Assembly: GCA_020746875.1 (NCBI GenBank)
Contig: JAGTJL010000020.1
Location: 372,001-436,000, forward strand
DNA from: Rhexocercosporidium sp. MPI-PUGE-AT-0058
Lineage: Eukaryota; Ascomycota; Leotiomycetes; Helotiales
DNA length: 64,000 nucleotides
Direction: 5' to 3'
Positions 22,701-34,749 of the stretch are shown in pieces. The notes under the pieces were generated by a model. That model was not told the DNA's origin. It made no database searches and worked only from the letters and a program-made list of their open reading frames with translations. The translations under genes and the position numbers were made by a program. Positions within the stretch are counted from its first letter, which is position 1. Each line of letters begins with the position of its first letter.

Positions 22701-23900
22701 CGTATTAATAATTAAATCGCAGCTCGTCAGGTAAGTTCTTTAGTTTAATTTCTTAATTTTATTTTTAAGTAATCTTAGTATTATTAAATTAATCGCTAAT
22801 AATTATATTATAAGATTTTAAAAATGAGTTCGATAACCAAGAAGTATTTGATAATAAGCTAATTAATAATCTTATTAATAATCCTCCTCTTACTCGTTCG
22901 GTCGTCAGAATAAATCCTAAAGATGATTTATAGTATTTTTCTTTACGCGAAGATAAAAATACGCTTATTAATAACTTTAATAATAAACTAATTCTCCTTC
23001 GATCTTCTCGTGCCAAGCTAAGCTCGCTATTCAAGAAGACTCTTACGCGTTCTTTTAATACTTTATTATTATTAGTTATATTAAGTAAAAGCGTTATTAT
23101 ATTAAATAAAGATAACTTTTAATATACTTCTTCTGCTTCGCGCGTTTCACGTCTTAATTCGACTCCTTCTTTTGCCTCTTTTCCTGCTTTTGAGACTCGT
23201 ACTCGTTCTTTATTAACTTTAAAGAAGCGTAAATCGTCTCGCACTCCATCTAAGCCTTATTCTCTTATTAAGCGCGCTCGAGGTATATATATATTATTTT
23301 AAAACTTACTTCTTATTAATAATTCATTTTATTTATATTAATTAAGATTTAAGAAAGGAATTTGCGGATCTTTATTTACTATATATTTACGCTGCTATTT
23401 ATAACCGTAATAATCGTAGATACTGCTTCGCTAACATTCTCGCTACTAAAAGTCGATATTATAATTATACTTCTAGTTATAAGTGCGATTCCGCTATAAG
23501 AGATATACTCAAGTATAACAGAAGATTAATTGCAGCTATAGACTTTAATAATAGAAAAGTATAATAATTACATTATAATTAATCAAGTATTTTATTAACC
23601 GATTCATAAAATATTAAGAAATACAGAATTATTTTAAAAGCTTTAATAAAAAACTTAACGAGTAATAATAAGTTTAATAAAGATATAAAGTTAAATCTTC
23701 CGGTGCGCTCTTAAAAACTAAGTCTAAAGCGTAATAAAAAGGATAATTTTAATAATAATATTAATACTAATACGAGATCTTTAGTAGAGTTTAATAATCT
23801 TATATAAAATTTAAAGAAATTCGCGAAAGTCTTGAAAACAATAGTTACTCGTTAATCTAAGCTTAAGTAGATTTTTGCGCTTTTAATAGATTATTTATAA
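22700..23900 (+). pseudogene. Antisense accessory gene of Copia-E, intron-containing
   Basis: Plus strand, opposite to Copia-E gag-pol. The clear exon runs from about 22810 to 23282 (LINNLINNPPLTRSVVRINP, then Ser/Thr/Arg-rich SRTPSKPYSLIKRARG). An intron 23283-23346 (GTATAT...TTAATTAAG, 64 bp, phase 1) joins it in frame to 23347-23900, which holds a Cys patch (RYCFANILATKSRYYNYTSSYKC, several Tyr probably ex-Cys) and ends LLIDYL-stop. An earlier exon may end at 22730, before GTAAGT at 22731. Internal stops fall at likely Gln codons. The minus-strand ORF 22789-23034 over it is a shadow. Function unknown; layout matches the Copia-A and Copia-D antisense genes. Confidence 0.62.
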
Positions 23901-24011
23901 GCTCGGACTGGATTTAAATGGACTTTGCCTAAGCTCGGGCCGGATTTAAATAATCTTTATTTAAGCTTAAGCTGGATTTAAATAGACTTTACCTGAGCTC
24001 AGGCTGGATTT
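23901..24011. repeat. 32-bp tandem repeat, about 3.5 units
   Basis: Units at 23901-23932, 23933-23964, 23965-23996 and partial 23997-24011, each like GCTC-GG-CTGGATTTAAAT followed by a GACTTT-CCT-A segment. It begins one base after the stop of the Copia-E antisense gene, in the convergent 3' region between that gene and RNase H, and ends 9 bp before the Gypsy-F target duplication. Confidence 0.85.
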
Positions 24012-24024
24012 CGCGTTTACATTT

Positions 24025-24279
24025 TATTACGGCTGGCTAGAGGTTAATACGGTGCAAGAGATAGCTTTATATTTAGACCTAAAGCTACGCTCAGAATCAA
24101 GAAGAAAAGATAAGAAGAAAAGAAGAGCTTTTTATAAAAGGGAGCTCTAGTATAAATACACAAAAGGTCCTTTTAGCCTTTCCCGATTAGGCCTAGCGCT
24201 ATAGTTGCCATGCTAAGGCGATGCTACGAGCGATGCCGAGCTTATTCGGTTAGAATACGAGGCGCTAAGAATCGTAATA
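24025..24279 (-). repeat. Gypsy-F 3' LTR, 255 bp
   Basis: Plus-strand sequence starts TATTACGGCTGGCTAGAGG and ends AGAATCGTAATA. Same length as its partner at 30498-30752; differences are mainly transitions. It contains TATAAATA at about 24152, a candidate TATA box, though in the plus orientation. Confidence 0.93.
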
Positions 24280-24299
24280 TTACCCTTTTTTCTTAAAGA

Positions 24300-27200
24300 A
24301 CTGCGTTCGCGCAGTTATAGCTATAACCGTATCGTCCTTTAAGTCGTTATAATCGTTAATACTAGTATTATAAGCCTCTAGTTATTTAAGGAAAGCTCTT
24401 GGCGGGCTTTTAGCGTTAGGGTGCTCGAGGTGGAATCGTTTAACTATATACGGAGCCGTTATAGCATCCGAGCATGAATACTATTCCAGATCCTCGTCGG
24501 CGCTTAACCACTTAATGCAATAAAATAACTTATTCCGCACGACCTTAGAGTTAAGAATGCTTTTAATTTCCCACTTATCCTACTCAAGTAAGAATTAAAT
24601 AAGTACCGGCGTAACCTTAGCTTATCTAAGCAAAGGATTATCGACGTATTTGCGGAGCGAGTATAAGTGAAAAACAAGGTAAATTAACTAGTTTTTTAAG
24701 AGCTTAACTCTTCAATTCTCTTCTTCTTTAGCGATTACCTTAATAAAGCCGTATTACTTATCGGACAGCTTCTTTAAAGGCCGGTCGATATTCTAGTTCC
24801 GAGTGTCGACTAATACTAAATCGCTAACGTTCTAATCGATAGCGCGTCGATTACGATTAGCTAAGCGTTCTATTTTCTCTTATTAAGCTTTTAGTAACGA
24901 TTATGCAACTTTTATAACTTCTTTTATACGTGAGGCGACTTATAAAGCCTCTTCGCGGTTAAGCTCTTCTGTTGTCGTAACAGGTGGTTTTAGGTTTATT
25001 AGGTCTTAAGAGGTCCTCGGCTTTATGCTGTTAAGTAGCCGGAAAAGCGTGAGGTTGCTAAAAGACTCGTAAGATAAGGTAAGTTACGCGATATTTATAA
25101 TAAGTAAGAAATTACTTTAATTATCTTAGTAATAATAGTAAAAAAAGCGGAGCCGTTACTTAATATACTGGTTTATTACCTTAGTCTAGCCGTCGACGTT
25201 AGGGTTATATGCCGTCGTTAGTTTTACTTTAATACTAAGAATGCGGCAGTATTCTTTCTAAAAAAAAGAGACGAATTACGGTCCGCGGTCCGAAAGAATT
25301 AAATCCGGCATGCCGAAGTAACGAGTTTAATAGACGAGAAAGAGGATAGTTATTCCTTTAGCTGTAATTATATCGCGGTAAGGTATAAAGACCGGTTTCT
25401 TAAACAAGCAGTCTATAATTATTATAATAAAGTTATAATTACTTTTATTTAATAGCAACTTCGTAAAATCTATTATAAGGTATTAATACGGCCGGGCGGG
25501 GATAAGCAAAAGATATAAGAAACTAAGTGTCTTGTCTCTTTTGGCCTTCTATTTAAAATAGCTGTAATTCGCGACGTAACGGCTTACGTTAATAGAAAAG
25601 CTATTCTAATAGTATTTGCGGCTTAATAATACTTTTATTTTCTCGATTCCGGTATAAGCAACTGAGGGTTGCGAGTGTATATGCCGTAATAGCGACGTGC
25701 GAAGCTCCGGCGGTTCTATAAGTACTTTTAAATATCCTTAAAAAAGAAGCTTGCTATTGGATAACTCGTAATCTAAGTCGTTCTCGCGGGCTCTTTATCG
25801 GAGAGGCTCTAATAAAGGAGACTCTTTATTAGCTGTAAGCACCTGGTCGATCACGTCGTATTCGGCGATATTATAAGCAATTATAGAATTAAAGTCTAGC
25901 TCATTTAAGGCAGATGCTTTTAGGTCGATTAACATAAGATCTTGTCTTAAAGCTTACTCTGCCTTTTAGTCGGCCTCTTAGTCTGCCTCCTGGTCTATCT
26001 CTTAGTCTACTTCTTAGTCTATCCCTTAGTCTACTTTTACGGGAGCTAAAGAGGCGGCTAGAGTAGCGGCTATACGATTACCCCGCATACACCGCCTTAT
26101 GATTTCTAATTAAGTATTTTGCGCCGTTGTCGAACGGAGAATAGTTTCGTAGGAGAGAGGTATATTTATATATTCTAGCTGAGCGGCCTCGGCTAAAGGA
26201 CGTTTTTTTCTTAAAGGTATTTTATTTATTAATTTAGCTATTCGTTTAAGAAACCCCGCTTAGCGTGTTTCTCGATTAGGCAGTCGCGACGGCTTAAAGG
26301 AGTCGACGGCTGCTAGCTGGAGGTTAGCGGTGACTAAAGGATCGATCTTGTCGTCCGTAATGAGTTGCTGATTACAAATAGCCCGCTTACGAGCCTCTGT
26401 TACCGTAAGGTCTTAATTGCTTTAAGAGAGAGTATTAGTAAGAGTATTCGTAGTCCCGGTGCGATATATAATCGTGAAATAGAATTCCGCGAAAAACTCG
26501 GCTTAACGTGCTTACTTAGCCGTAAGATCCTTAATAATTATAAAGTATTTTAAAGCTCGGTGATCCGTATATACGTAAACGTTCTTTTAAGCGCTTAATA
26601 ATTCCGGGCGGTATTGCTTAAACGACCGGAAAATCGCTAATATCTTTTTGTCGTAAATCGAGTAATTAAGCTCGGGATCCGCTATAATCTTAGAAAAGTA
26701 ACTTATAAAGTAGAAAATACCATCTTCTTAAAGTTAAAATAATACGCCAGTAACAATTCTGTTAAAAGAGTCGGTCTCTAGCCGCGTCTGCTTTACCGAG
26801 TCGTAATAGCAAAGGACCGGTGTAAATTGAAAGGCTCCTCGAAGAGTTTCCTACGCGTTCTTACAAGCGTTGTCGAAGTTAAAGGGCACGTTCTTCCCGA
26901 TAAATATTATAAGGGATCGAGCGATACGATTATAATCCTTAATAAACCGACGGTAAAAGTTATAAAAACCAAAGTAGTTTTATACGCTATATACGTTGCC
27001 GGCGTATTTCCAGTTTTTAATTACGCTAACTTTTTCCGGGTTTACTTTTATATTATTAATATTAATAATAAAACCTAAGAATTTTATCTTTCGTACGCTA
27101 AACTCGGACTTCTTAATATTAACTTAAAGTCCGTGTGCTTATAATATTATTATAACTTTTTTAACGTGCATCTCGTATTCTTCAGAGGTTGACAAGTATA

Positions 27201-28900
27201 TAAAAATATCGTTCATATAAGCCGCGTAAAAGTCGTCTAAATATTCTATTAAAATATCGTTAATAAACCGTTAAAAAGTCGCCGGGCTATTCGTAAAGCT
27301 AAAAGAAAGGACCTTATACTTATATATATTATACTTAATGCAGAAGATCGTATAATCTTCGCTTTCAGGGGACATACGAATACGGTAGAAGGCCTGCTGA
27401 ATATTAAGCTTTATAAAGACTTTTGCCTTATAAATACGAGCTATTATCTTATTAATTAAAGGGATCGGGTACGAGTCCTTCTTAAATAAAGCATTTAGCT
27501 TCCGGTAATCGACGTATAATCGGAGATTGCTATCGGCTTTCTTAGCGAAGAGAATAAGGGCCGCATATAATATATTAAAGGGTTCGATGAAACTTTTATA
27601 TAAGTTATTAATAATATATCGCTTAGTTTCCGATAGCTATTCTTTAGTTATGCGCTAGAGAGGTTTAAAGAATAAGTCGTTCTTTTTAGTAAACTTAATT
27701 TAATAATCTACGCTTTAGCAGTGCACGGGTAGCTCGTCGGAGGCCCGCTAAGAGAAAAGAGGAGTATACTCTTAATACTTTACCGGGAGCTTCTTACTTA
27801 CTAACTCGTCGTCTTATATATATTTAACCTTTAAAGCTTCTTTTAAGGTCAAGTCTTCATTTATCAATGCGAGCTCGATACTTAATTAGTCTAAGGCCTT
27901 TCGTCGGCGGCGAGTCAGCTTTTAGTCGATTTCATACACCGATATTACGAAGGTTTCTGCCTTATTTTTCTTAGCTTTCTTAAGTCGAAGGTACGTTATA
28001 AATATCGTCGCTGCTAATATTAAGAAAATCTCCGTAATAAGCGCCTTATACTAGTAGTTCGCCGGGAGAGCTTTACGAGCTCTTTTATCTTTAAGTAATA
28101 ATCCCGGATCACGGGATATCGACGGGTTTAATTAATCCTTTATAATGCGTAAGCGCTCTTTAACCTCTCTAGCAAAGCTCGAGGGTCGAATCGGCGAGAT
28201 ATTAGCTGTAAATCGTTCAGAGACTTTGGACTTAAAGGAATCGTCAAATGCCGCAATCCTAACTTACCTTCGGCGATAATTATTTAGATTTAGGAAGGCG
28301 TCCCTTCGTTCCGCATTAAGCTAATAAGACTTAACGATTAGCTTATCGAAACGGTTGATATCAACGAAGACTCGCTGGTCGAAGTACGGCTATACGGGCA
28401 TATTTAACGGCTATTCCAGCCGGTTGCGGTTCTTCTTGTATAACTGCTTCAAGTCGTAATACTCGAGGAACTTCCGACCGATTAAAACGTCGGTATTTCC
28501 TAAGTCAGTTATTAGGAAAGGGAAGTTAATTCGCCGGTAGTCGATAATTAAGGTAAGTAGGACAGCCGTATCGATTAGCTTGCTTTTCCTACTATTATAG
28601 CCAGTTAGGACGATTAATTAAAGGAGTGTTACAAAAGAAATATTAAATTACTTAACGAGTCGGTATATAAGGAAGGTTTTAATTACATCGAAAATATTTG
28701 CTTTATTATTAATATATGCAAGTATTTTAATAAAGAATCTATTTCTTCTTAATTTAATACTAATTAAGAATTGTCGTCCTTCGATAAAAGTACAGAAATC
28801 AAATGCCAAGTCCTTCTATAAGTTGTGGCTTACGCTAAGGTATAAGTTTTTGCTACGGCTTAAGAGTTTTTTAATAGCTCGTTAATTTCTAAGTCTTCGC
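24300..28900 (-). pseudogene. Gypsy-F pol with C-terminal chromodomain (lightly degenerate)
   Basis: Read leftward. Protease-like domain about 28700-28450 (KLIDTAVLLTL, DLGNTDVLIGRKFLEYYDL). RT to about 27150, active site YMND at 27219-27208 (YMDD with one Asp to Asn). RNase H about 26900-26400 (LETDSFNRIVTGVLF, YTDHRALKYF). Integrase H2C2 finger about 25710-25560 (LRHIHSQPSVAYTGI, Cys to Tyr at the end) and core about 25480-25250 (DFTKLLLNKSNYNF, IDCLFKKPVF, FGMPDLILSDRGPQF). Chromodomain about 24560-24420 (VVRNKLFYCIKWLSADEDLE-Y). Chromodomains target integration to methylated-histone heterochromatin, fitting the nested location. Stops remain few. Confidence 0.9.
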
Positions 28901-30224
28901 CGACGACTAGCTCAGAAATTGACTTATTAAGGGCTTAGTCTCTTCGGCGCTTAAGGCAGTTGCTAGCTTAGTAGTTAGTCTTATTATAGTAGAGGCAAGT
29001 GTCGGAAGAGACGTCTTTAAGAATAAAAGGCGGTATAAAAGACTTAAGGCGGCGGAAGAACGGAGCTAGAGATAGCGAGCGCAGGCGAACCTCTAGTAAC
29101 AGTCTATAAGTTAGTATTAGAGGTCTCTATATTATCGTAGCCGGCGTAAGGGAGGTTATACGCCAGCCTTCCTTTTTGAGAATGCCGCGCGCGTCGTAAC
29201 TACTAAAGGTAACGTTAGCTTAAGCCTTATAAGTCGTTACAGCCTCTTCTAATATAATATTACGGGATTCCCGGTCCGTAATAACTAGGAATTCGTTTAA
29301 AGTTATATAATTTCTTTTTATCTTATACTTTTTTATGTAAATCATACGCTTAAAGGCCGGGGAGATCTTTTCGCATACGTCCTCAAACTAGCGGGAGCGA
29401 GTAATCTTGCTAATAATAATATAAGAAGTGAATTTAATTCGGAAGTCGTTATACGTTATATTACCTATTACCAACTAATTATATATTCTTTTAATAGCTT
29501 GGACTCGGTTATAGTTAAAGAATCGTTAGTCTAGGGCCGTTAAAACGTCGGCGGCAGTCTCGAAAGTACCGGCAAATTCGGGGTCCATATATTAAAAGAT
29601 AATAGTCTTTGCCTCGCTAGCGGTGCATCGGAAGTAAGCTTTAATTTGTGATATTCTATTCTTAAAATTACTTAAGTATTCTTTTATAAATAGCTTTATC
29701 TTTATCTTTTAAGTATCGTACTCGATATCGCCTTTATAATCGCTAAAAGGGATATAAGAGTACTTGATTTTAAAAAGCTTTATAGCTCGGACCGAGTTAT
29801 TTAACTTTAGTAAATAATAGTCGGCGGTTGACTGGAGGTCTGCCGTAAAAACACGTGCTAATCGGTCGTCTTAAGGGGAAAGAATACGAGTCTCGTAGCG
29901 AGGGTTATAAGTAATATATTAGTCGAGGGCCTACTTAATAGCGGCAGTAATAATAAAGCTAACGGAGATCTCGATCAATTAATCTACTTTTGCTTATTAA
30001 GCGGGGGTAAGGCCTTTTATAATAGCGGTAGGCTCTGGCGAGGCGTCGAAGTAATTCTGAAGTTTATCCTCCGAGTCGGAATCGGGTTCTTCGAAGTTAT
30101 CGGGTTCCTTTACAAGAGTCTCGACCGAAGGGATAAGGGTATCGGTAAAGCTTAGCCGCAAGGGGGCGCTTCTTTTTCTAGAGCTTCGCCGACGGGGAGG
30201 AGAAGTCGGAAGTGGTGGCAGCAC
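28900..30224 (-). pseudogene. Gypsy-F gag
   Basis: ATG at 30224-30222 opens a 75-codon frame (Pro/Arg-rich N-terminus, then an acidic stretch with DSDSED), ending at TAA 29999-29997. The stop probably replaces Gln, because the same frame continues through a Gag core (VLTALDQRFFNYNRVQAIKR near 29510) to a CCHC knuckle at about 29000-28955 (CLYYNKTNY-ASNC, one Cys to Tyr). Gag packages the RNA in virus-like particles. The plus-strand ORFs across gag-pol are shadows. Confidence 0.85.
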
Positions 30225-30497
30225 GGGGTAAAGAGGTTATTGATCGATTTGTTAATCAGATATAAGTCGAAGTCGAAGTTCGAATAGCGCGCGTTAAGTT
30301 ATATAAGGCAGGTTAACGACAAGAGGTTTTCCAGCTTTCTTTAGAGCAATTTACTATTAATAGAGAAATACTTATTTGTCGAATAGGCCAAAGTATTAAG
30401 GTTCGTCGTCAACTTGTTATAAAAGCAGGGAGACGTGACGCGCAAGATTTAATAAAATATAACGCTTTATAGCGAAGGAGTTCTTAGTCTTTTCTTA

Positions 30498-30752
30498 TAT
30501 TACGGCTGATTAGAAGTTAATATAATATAAGAAATAGCTTTATATTTAAACTTAAAGCTACGTTCAGAATTAAAAAGAAAAGATAAAGAGAAAAGGAGAG
30601 CTCTTTATAAGAAGGAGCTCTAGTATAAATATATAAAGGGTCCCCTTAGCCTTTCCCGATTAGGCCTAGCGCCATAGTTGCCATGCCAAGGCGATGCTAC
30701 GAGCGATGCCGAGCTCACTCGGTTAGAATACGAGGCGCCAAGAATCGTAATA
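30498..30752 (-). repeat. Gypsy-F 5' LTR, 255 bp
   Basis: Direct repeat of 24025-24279, followed by target duplication TATTT at 30753-30757. Confidence 0.93.
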
Positions 30753-30799
30753 TATTTAGCGTTTTTAGAGCGCGAATACTTAAAATATTAAATTAGAAA

Positions 30800-33700
30800 A
30801 GTTTTTATAAATAAAAGATTACATAAAGATATTCTTAATATGCTTTTAATAAATATATTTAAAGTTTTTTAATTTAAGATTAATAATTATTAAAGTTTAA
30901 GAGTATTTTAAAAAGCTCGAATTTCTAACGAGACAAATTCTTTGTGAGCTTATTAATAAGTATATTAGCGGTTAAAAGATATATTACTTTAAATAATCCA
31001 TGAGTATATTCTTACTTAAGTTATATGTTTTAAATATTTATATAACGAAGCTTAATAATAATCCTCTTAATATTATTTATAACTAGTCTAATTATTTATT
31101 AATTATTATAGAAGATCTCCTAAGTTTTATTAATATTAAAAGCTAAGTTCCGAAAAAATCGTTAAAAAATTATAACTTCTTTTTTAATATACTCTAATAT
31201 TAATAATTCCGCTTTAGTAATCGACGTAATAATTATAAATTACTTTAATACTTTTCAGATTACTAGCCCGCCGAATAATAAAATTATATAACTTTAAAAT
31301 AACTTCTGAGTTTCGACGTTATCCGCAAAAAATACATTTAAAATAATATAAAGCGCTCTTTTTTAATTACTTTTGTATATAATACTTAAAAAGCGCGTAT
31401 TAAATAAGTAATAAATAAACTAATATATAATTATAAAATGCTTTAAATTAAGATTTGTCGCGAACTATAAAAGCTAAGTAATCGCAAAAGCTACGTCTAG
31501 TCTTATAATAATTATTATATATAATACTAACTTAACTCTTTTTTAATAAACTTTAATATATTTCTTTAAAGCTTATTCCTTATACTTAATAAAATCGATT
31601 TAAAGGAGCAGTATTATAAGACACTTTTTATTAATTTGCTTAAACTTTCAAGTAATTTTCTTAATATATTAATTATAAATTAAGGAAATAATCTTACGCT
31701 TTCTATCGCGTATTATTTTAATCCTTAGGAATTATTTAATATCTCTAAAATTATATATATTATACGCTTAATTCAGTCGCTTAATAAAATCCTGTCCGAG
31801 CTTTAAATCGTCTCGGTAATAAAATACTTAAATATTATTTACGTAAAAGAAAATAAAGATTTTATAAGCAAAGTCTGTAAATATACACAGTTCTTCTGAG
31901 TATAAAATTAACCTTAAATTTATTAACGTTTTATTAATATACTTATATTATAAATACAAAAAGTCACGTATCCCGTAAAGAGCGCGATTAACTCGTAGTA
32001 TATATTTAGGCTTATTAAAACCTGGAGGGAATTTATAATATACGGTTTTGCCGTCTATATCCCGAAAAGCGTTAATAAACGTATTAATTACGTTAAAGCA
32101 CTTGATTTTCAAGTTAAAATAAACTGCGAGCGCTATAGCGATTCAGAAGGATTTAACTAAAAGCGTACTAGCGTATATAAAGACAATTATTAATTTATTT
32201 TAAAAATTACCTCGTATAATAATTCGGGATTTATATCTTAAAATATATCTTTTTAAATTTAGCTTATACTTAAAAACTTATATAAACGGGATAAGTATTA
32301 ATATAATACTTAAATTAAACACTTTTAAAGTTTAGTAATCTTATTTATTTATTATCTTTATCTCTAGATTCATATCTTCTTTAAATTACTCTTTTATTAA
32401 ATAATTCTTAAAATCGCTTTATTATTTTAATTTAAATAAAAAATCTTAAATTTTAATTTTTAAAAATAAAATCTTCCTTTTTAATAATTAATAACTCGTT
32501 TATATTATTATTATAATTATATAATATATAATCTTTGTTAAATCTCGAAAATCATTTTATTCTTTTAGTAATATATATTAATTAAGTATAAGCTTTTAAA
32601 ATATCTAATTGACTTCGGACCGAAGATTATTATATTAATCGAGGATTTAATTACCCCCGAAATTAAGCTTGCTCCCGAGTTTAAAATTATCTTTATCGAG
32701 GCGTATTTATTTAAAAATAATTATAAATATTATAAATATTTTATTACTTTAATCCTTTCGTAATCTTCCTTTTTTCTTTTTACTTTTAGCTAACTTCTTT
32801 GCTTTTGCCGAGCTTTTAGTAAGTATATTTAATTTTAATTAAGCTTCTTCCGTTATAATTTAAGAGCGTATTACTTTCGCTTATCTTACTTCTGTCGTTC
32901 GAGCACTCTATACTTTAGTCTAAAAATACGATATTAAAATTATTACCGGAGACTCCTCTTATAATCGAGGTCTCGACGGTATTTAAATCTCGATACGTAA
33001 TAATCGAGGCGGATCCCGCGCTTAATCCTATAATACGTTCGAATCTCGATTAATAAGTTATATACTCTCACGCGAGTCGAATGCCTTTAAGTCTTGCTTT
33101 ATGCCTAGAGTAAATTCTTAATTTAACGCACTCTTTCTTAATTCTTTATTTTATCTAAGAGAGCCTTTTAGAGTAGGAATATATTCCGGAATTAAAAGTC
33201 CATTTATTATACTTAGGCTATTAATATATTCTTTTACTCTCGAGTTCTGACTCTCGGAGCTTTTAATTAATCTTTAAATTCGTTCAGTATATAATTAAAG
33301 TAAGTCTTCGCCTAAGAGATTCGTATTATTTTCTCTAATAATTATATTTTTAATAATATTTTTAATAATTTTAACTTAATTTACAATAAACTTATCCTTT
33401 TCGATAAAATCGCAAATAAACCGAGCTTTTTAAATCGTAATCTTTGCTTCTTCACCTAAAGTGATATAAAAGCTATCTTCGTTAAAGCGTATATTACGCG
33501 TAATAATTATTCTATTAAGACGTAACACTTAGATTTTATAAATATTAAAAACGTAAAAACTTATAAGAAATCCGATATACGCACGCGTAATTATTTTAAA
33601 CGCTCTCTTATTTTATCTTTTAACTCTTTTTATTATTAGTAAATACGCTTTATAATTATATATATAAATCCTATTTCAGTTTAATTTGAAATTTATAATA

Positions 33701-34400
33701 AGTCTTATAATAAGCGCTAAGTTATATTACCGAAAATAGTTCCGAAACTACTTATTGTTAACTTTAATAAATAATAGCTAGTTATTTACTCGCCTTAAGC
33801 TTTTATTATATAAATAAATCCTTATGAATATATATTTAATACTTAAATCTACGGGAAGATTAATTAATAGTCTTATTTTAATGCTTTTATTAATTACTTC
33901 TTAACTAGCTCGTTCGGCTCCGCCATTTAACTTATAAGTTGCCGTTAGTGAGAGCTCGAGGTCAATTTCGAGCTCATTAGCCTATCTCTTATATTTCGTA
34001 AATCCTCGAATTATAATAACTGCTTTTTCTTAATTATACTTAAATTTATATATTAAGAGTTCAAATTGCTTTCGAACTTAAGCTTTAAAGCTCTTAATAT
34101 ATTAAAACACTTTATTATACTCTTTTATTTATAATATATAATCAGCGAGTAAGCCGCTATACTCGCATTTAAGCACAAAGAGCTAAAAGTAATTATTTTA
34201 ATATTTCGAATAATTAAATAAATCCTAAGTGACTCTCTAAAATAATTTAAGGGATTTCCTTTTCAATAAACGTTTAAAAATTACTTAAATAATATAAGTT
34301 AAAGTATATTATTTATACTTAATCCTCCCTATTACTTTAGTAATCCTGACATTTTTTGCCGTATTTATTAATTTCTTTAAAACATCCGGGCCTAAATAGC
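30800..34400 (-). pseudogene. Copia-E pol: integrase, RT, RNase H (degenerate)
   Basis: Integrase C-terminal half about 34000-33750: ELSLTATYKLNGGAERAS (the P-YT-EQNG-AER signature), then NLPVDLSIKYIFIRIYLYNKS. RT about 32250-31550: VKCFNVINTFINAF (V-TAFLNG equivalent), GKTVYYKFPPGFNKP, LRVNRALYG, active site FYVNNI at 31848-31831 with both Asp now Asn, then FLRIKIIRDRKRK. RNase H about 31520-30800: RLDVAFAIT-L, LKHFIIIY-FIYYLFNTRF. Linker between integrase and RT is Arg/Ser-rich. Its 3' end lies next to the Gypsy-F insertion. Confidence 0.88.
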
Positions 34401-34749
34401 CTACTCGTAGATATTAAATACGTTCTGAGTTTATTTTAAAGTATTTATAATCTCTAAATAATTTATACGACTTATTTATTCTTTTAAAAAGCATTAAAAA
34501 TATTATAATTTTTATAGCGCTTAAGAATATATTACGAGTGCTTGGAGAGTAAATTAAACGTGATTTATATTTAAAGAAAACGAGATTCTGTTTACGCTTT
34601 AATTATTATATTATATAATATTTATTAATTAATAAGCTTTTCTCGTTTTATCTTAAAATATAATTTATATTATAAAATTAAAGACCGGTCTTATAAAGAC
34701 GAGCTTTAAAGATAATATTAATATAGAAGTTTTTTATAATTACGACGTC

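Larger units (their letters stand above)
24025..30752 (-). mobile_element. Gypsy-F, complete chromodomain Ty3/Gypsy element, 6728 bp
   Basis: Two 255-bp LTRs with TGTTACG/CGTAACA-type ends (first G decayed to A) flank gag-pol on the minus strand. Target duplication is CATTT (24020-24024) against TATTT (30753-30757), one RIP transition apart. A purine tract AAGAAAAAAGGG on the minus strand adjoins the 3' LTR (24296-24285). Domain order gag, protease, RT, RNase H, integrase, chromodomain is that of chromoviruses. It is the least damaged element in the window, with long open stretches, so it is probably the youngest LTR element here. Confidence 0.93.

Noticed and set aside
22789..23034. 81-residue minus-strand ORF in Copia-E
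   Set aside because: Lies over the plus-strand accessory exon; the plus frame extends much further and continues in frame across an intron.
26365..27078. Two plus-strand ORFs in Gypsy-F
   Set aside because: They overlie minus-strand RT and RNase H with recognisable motifs.
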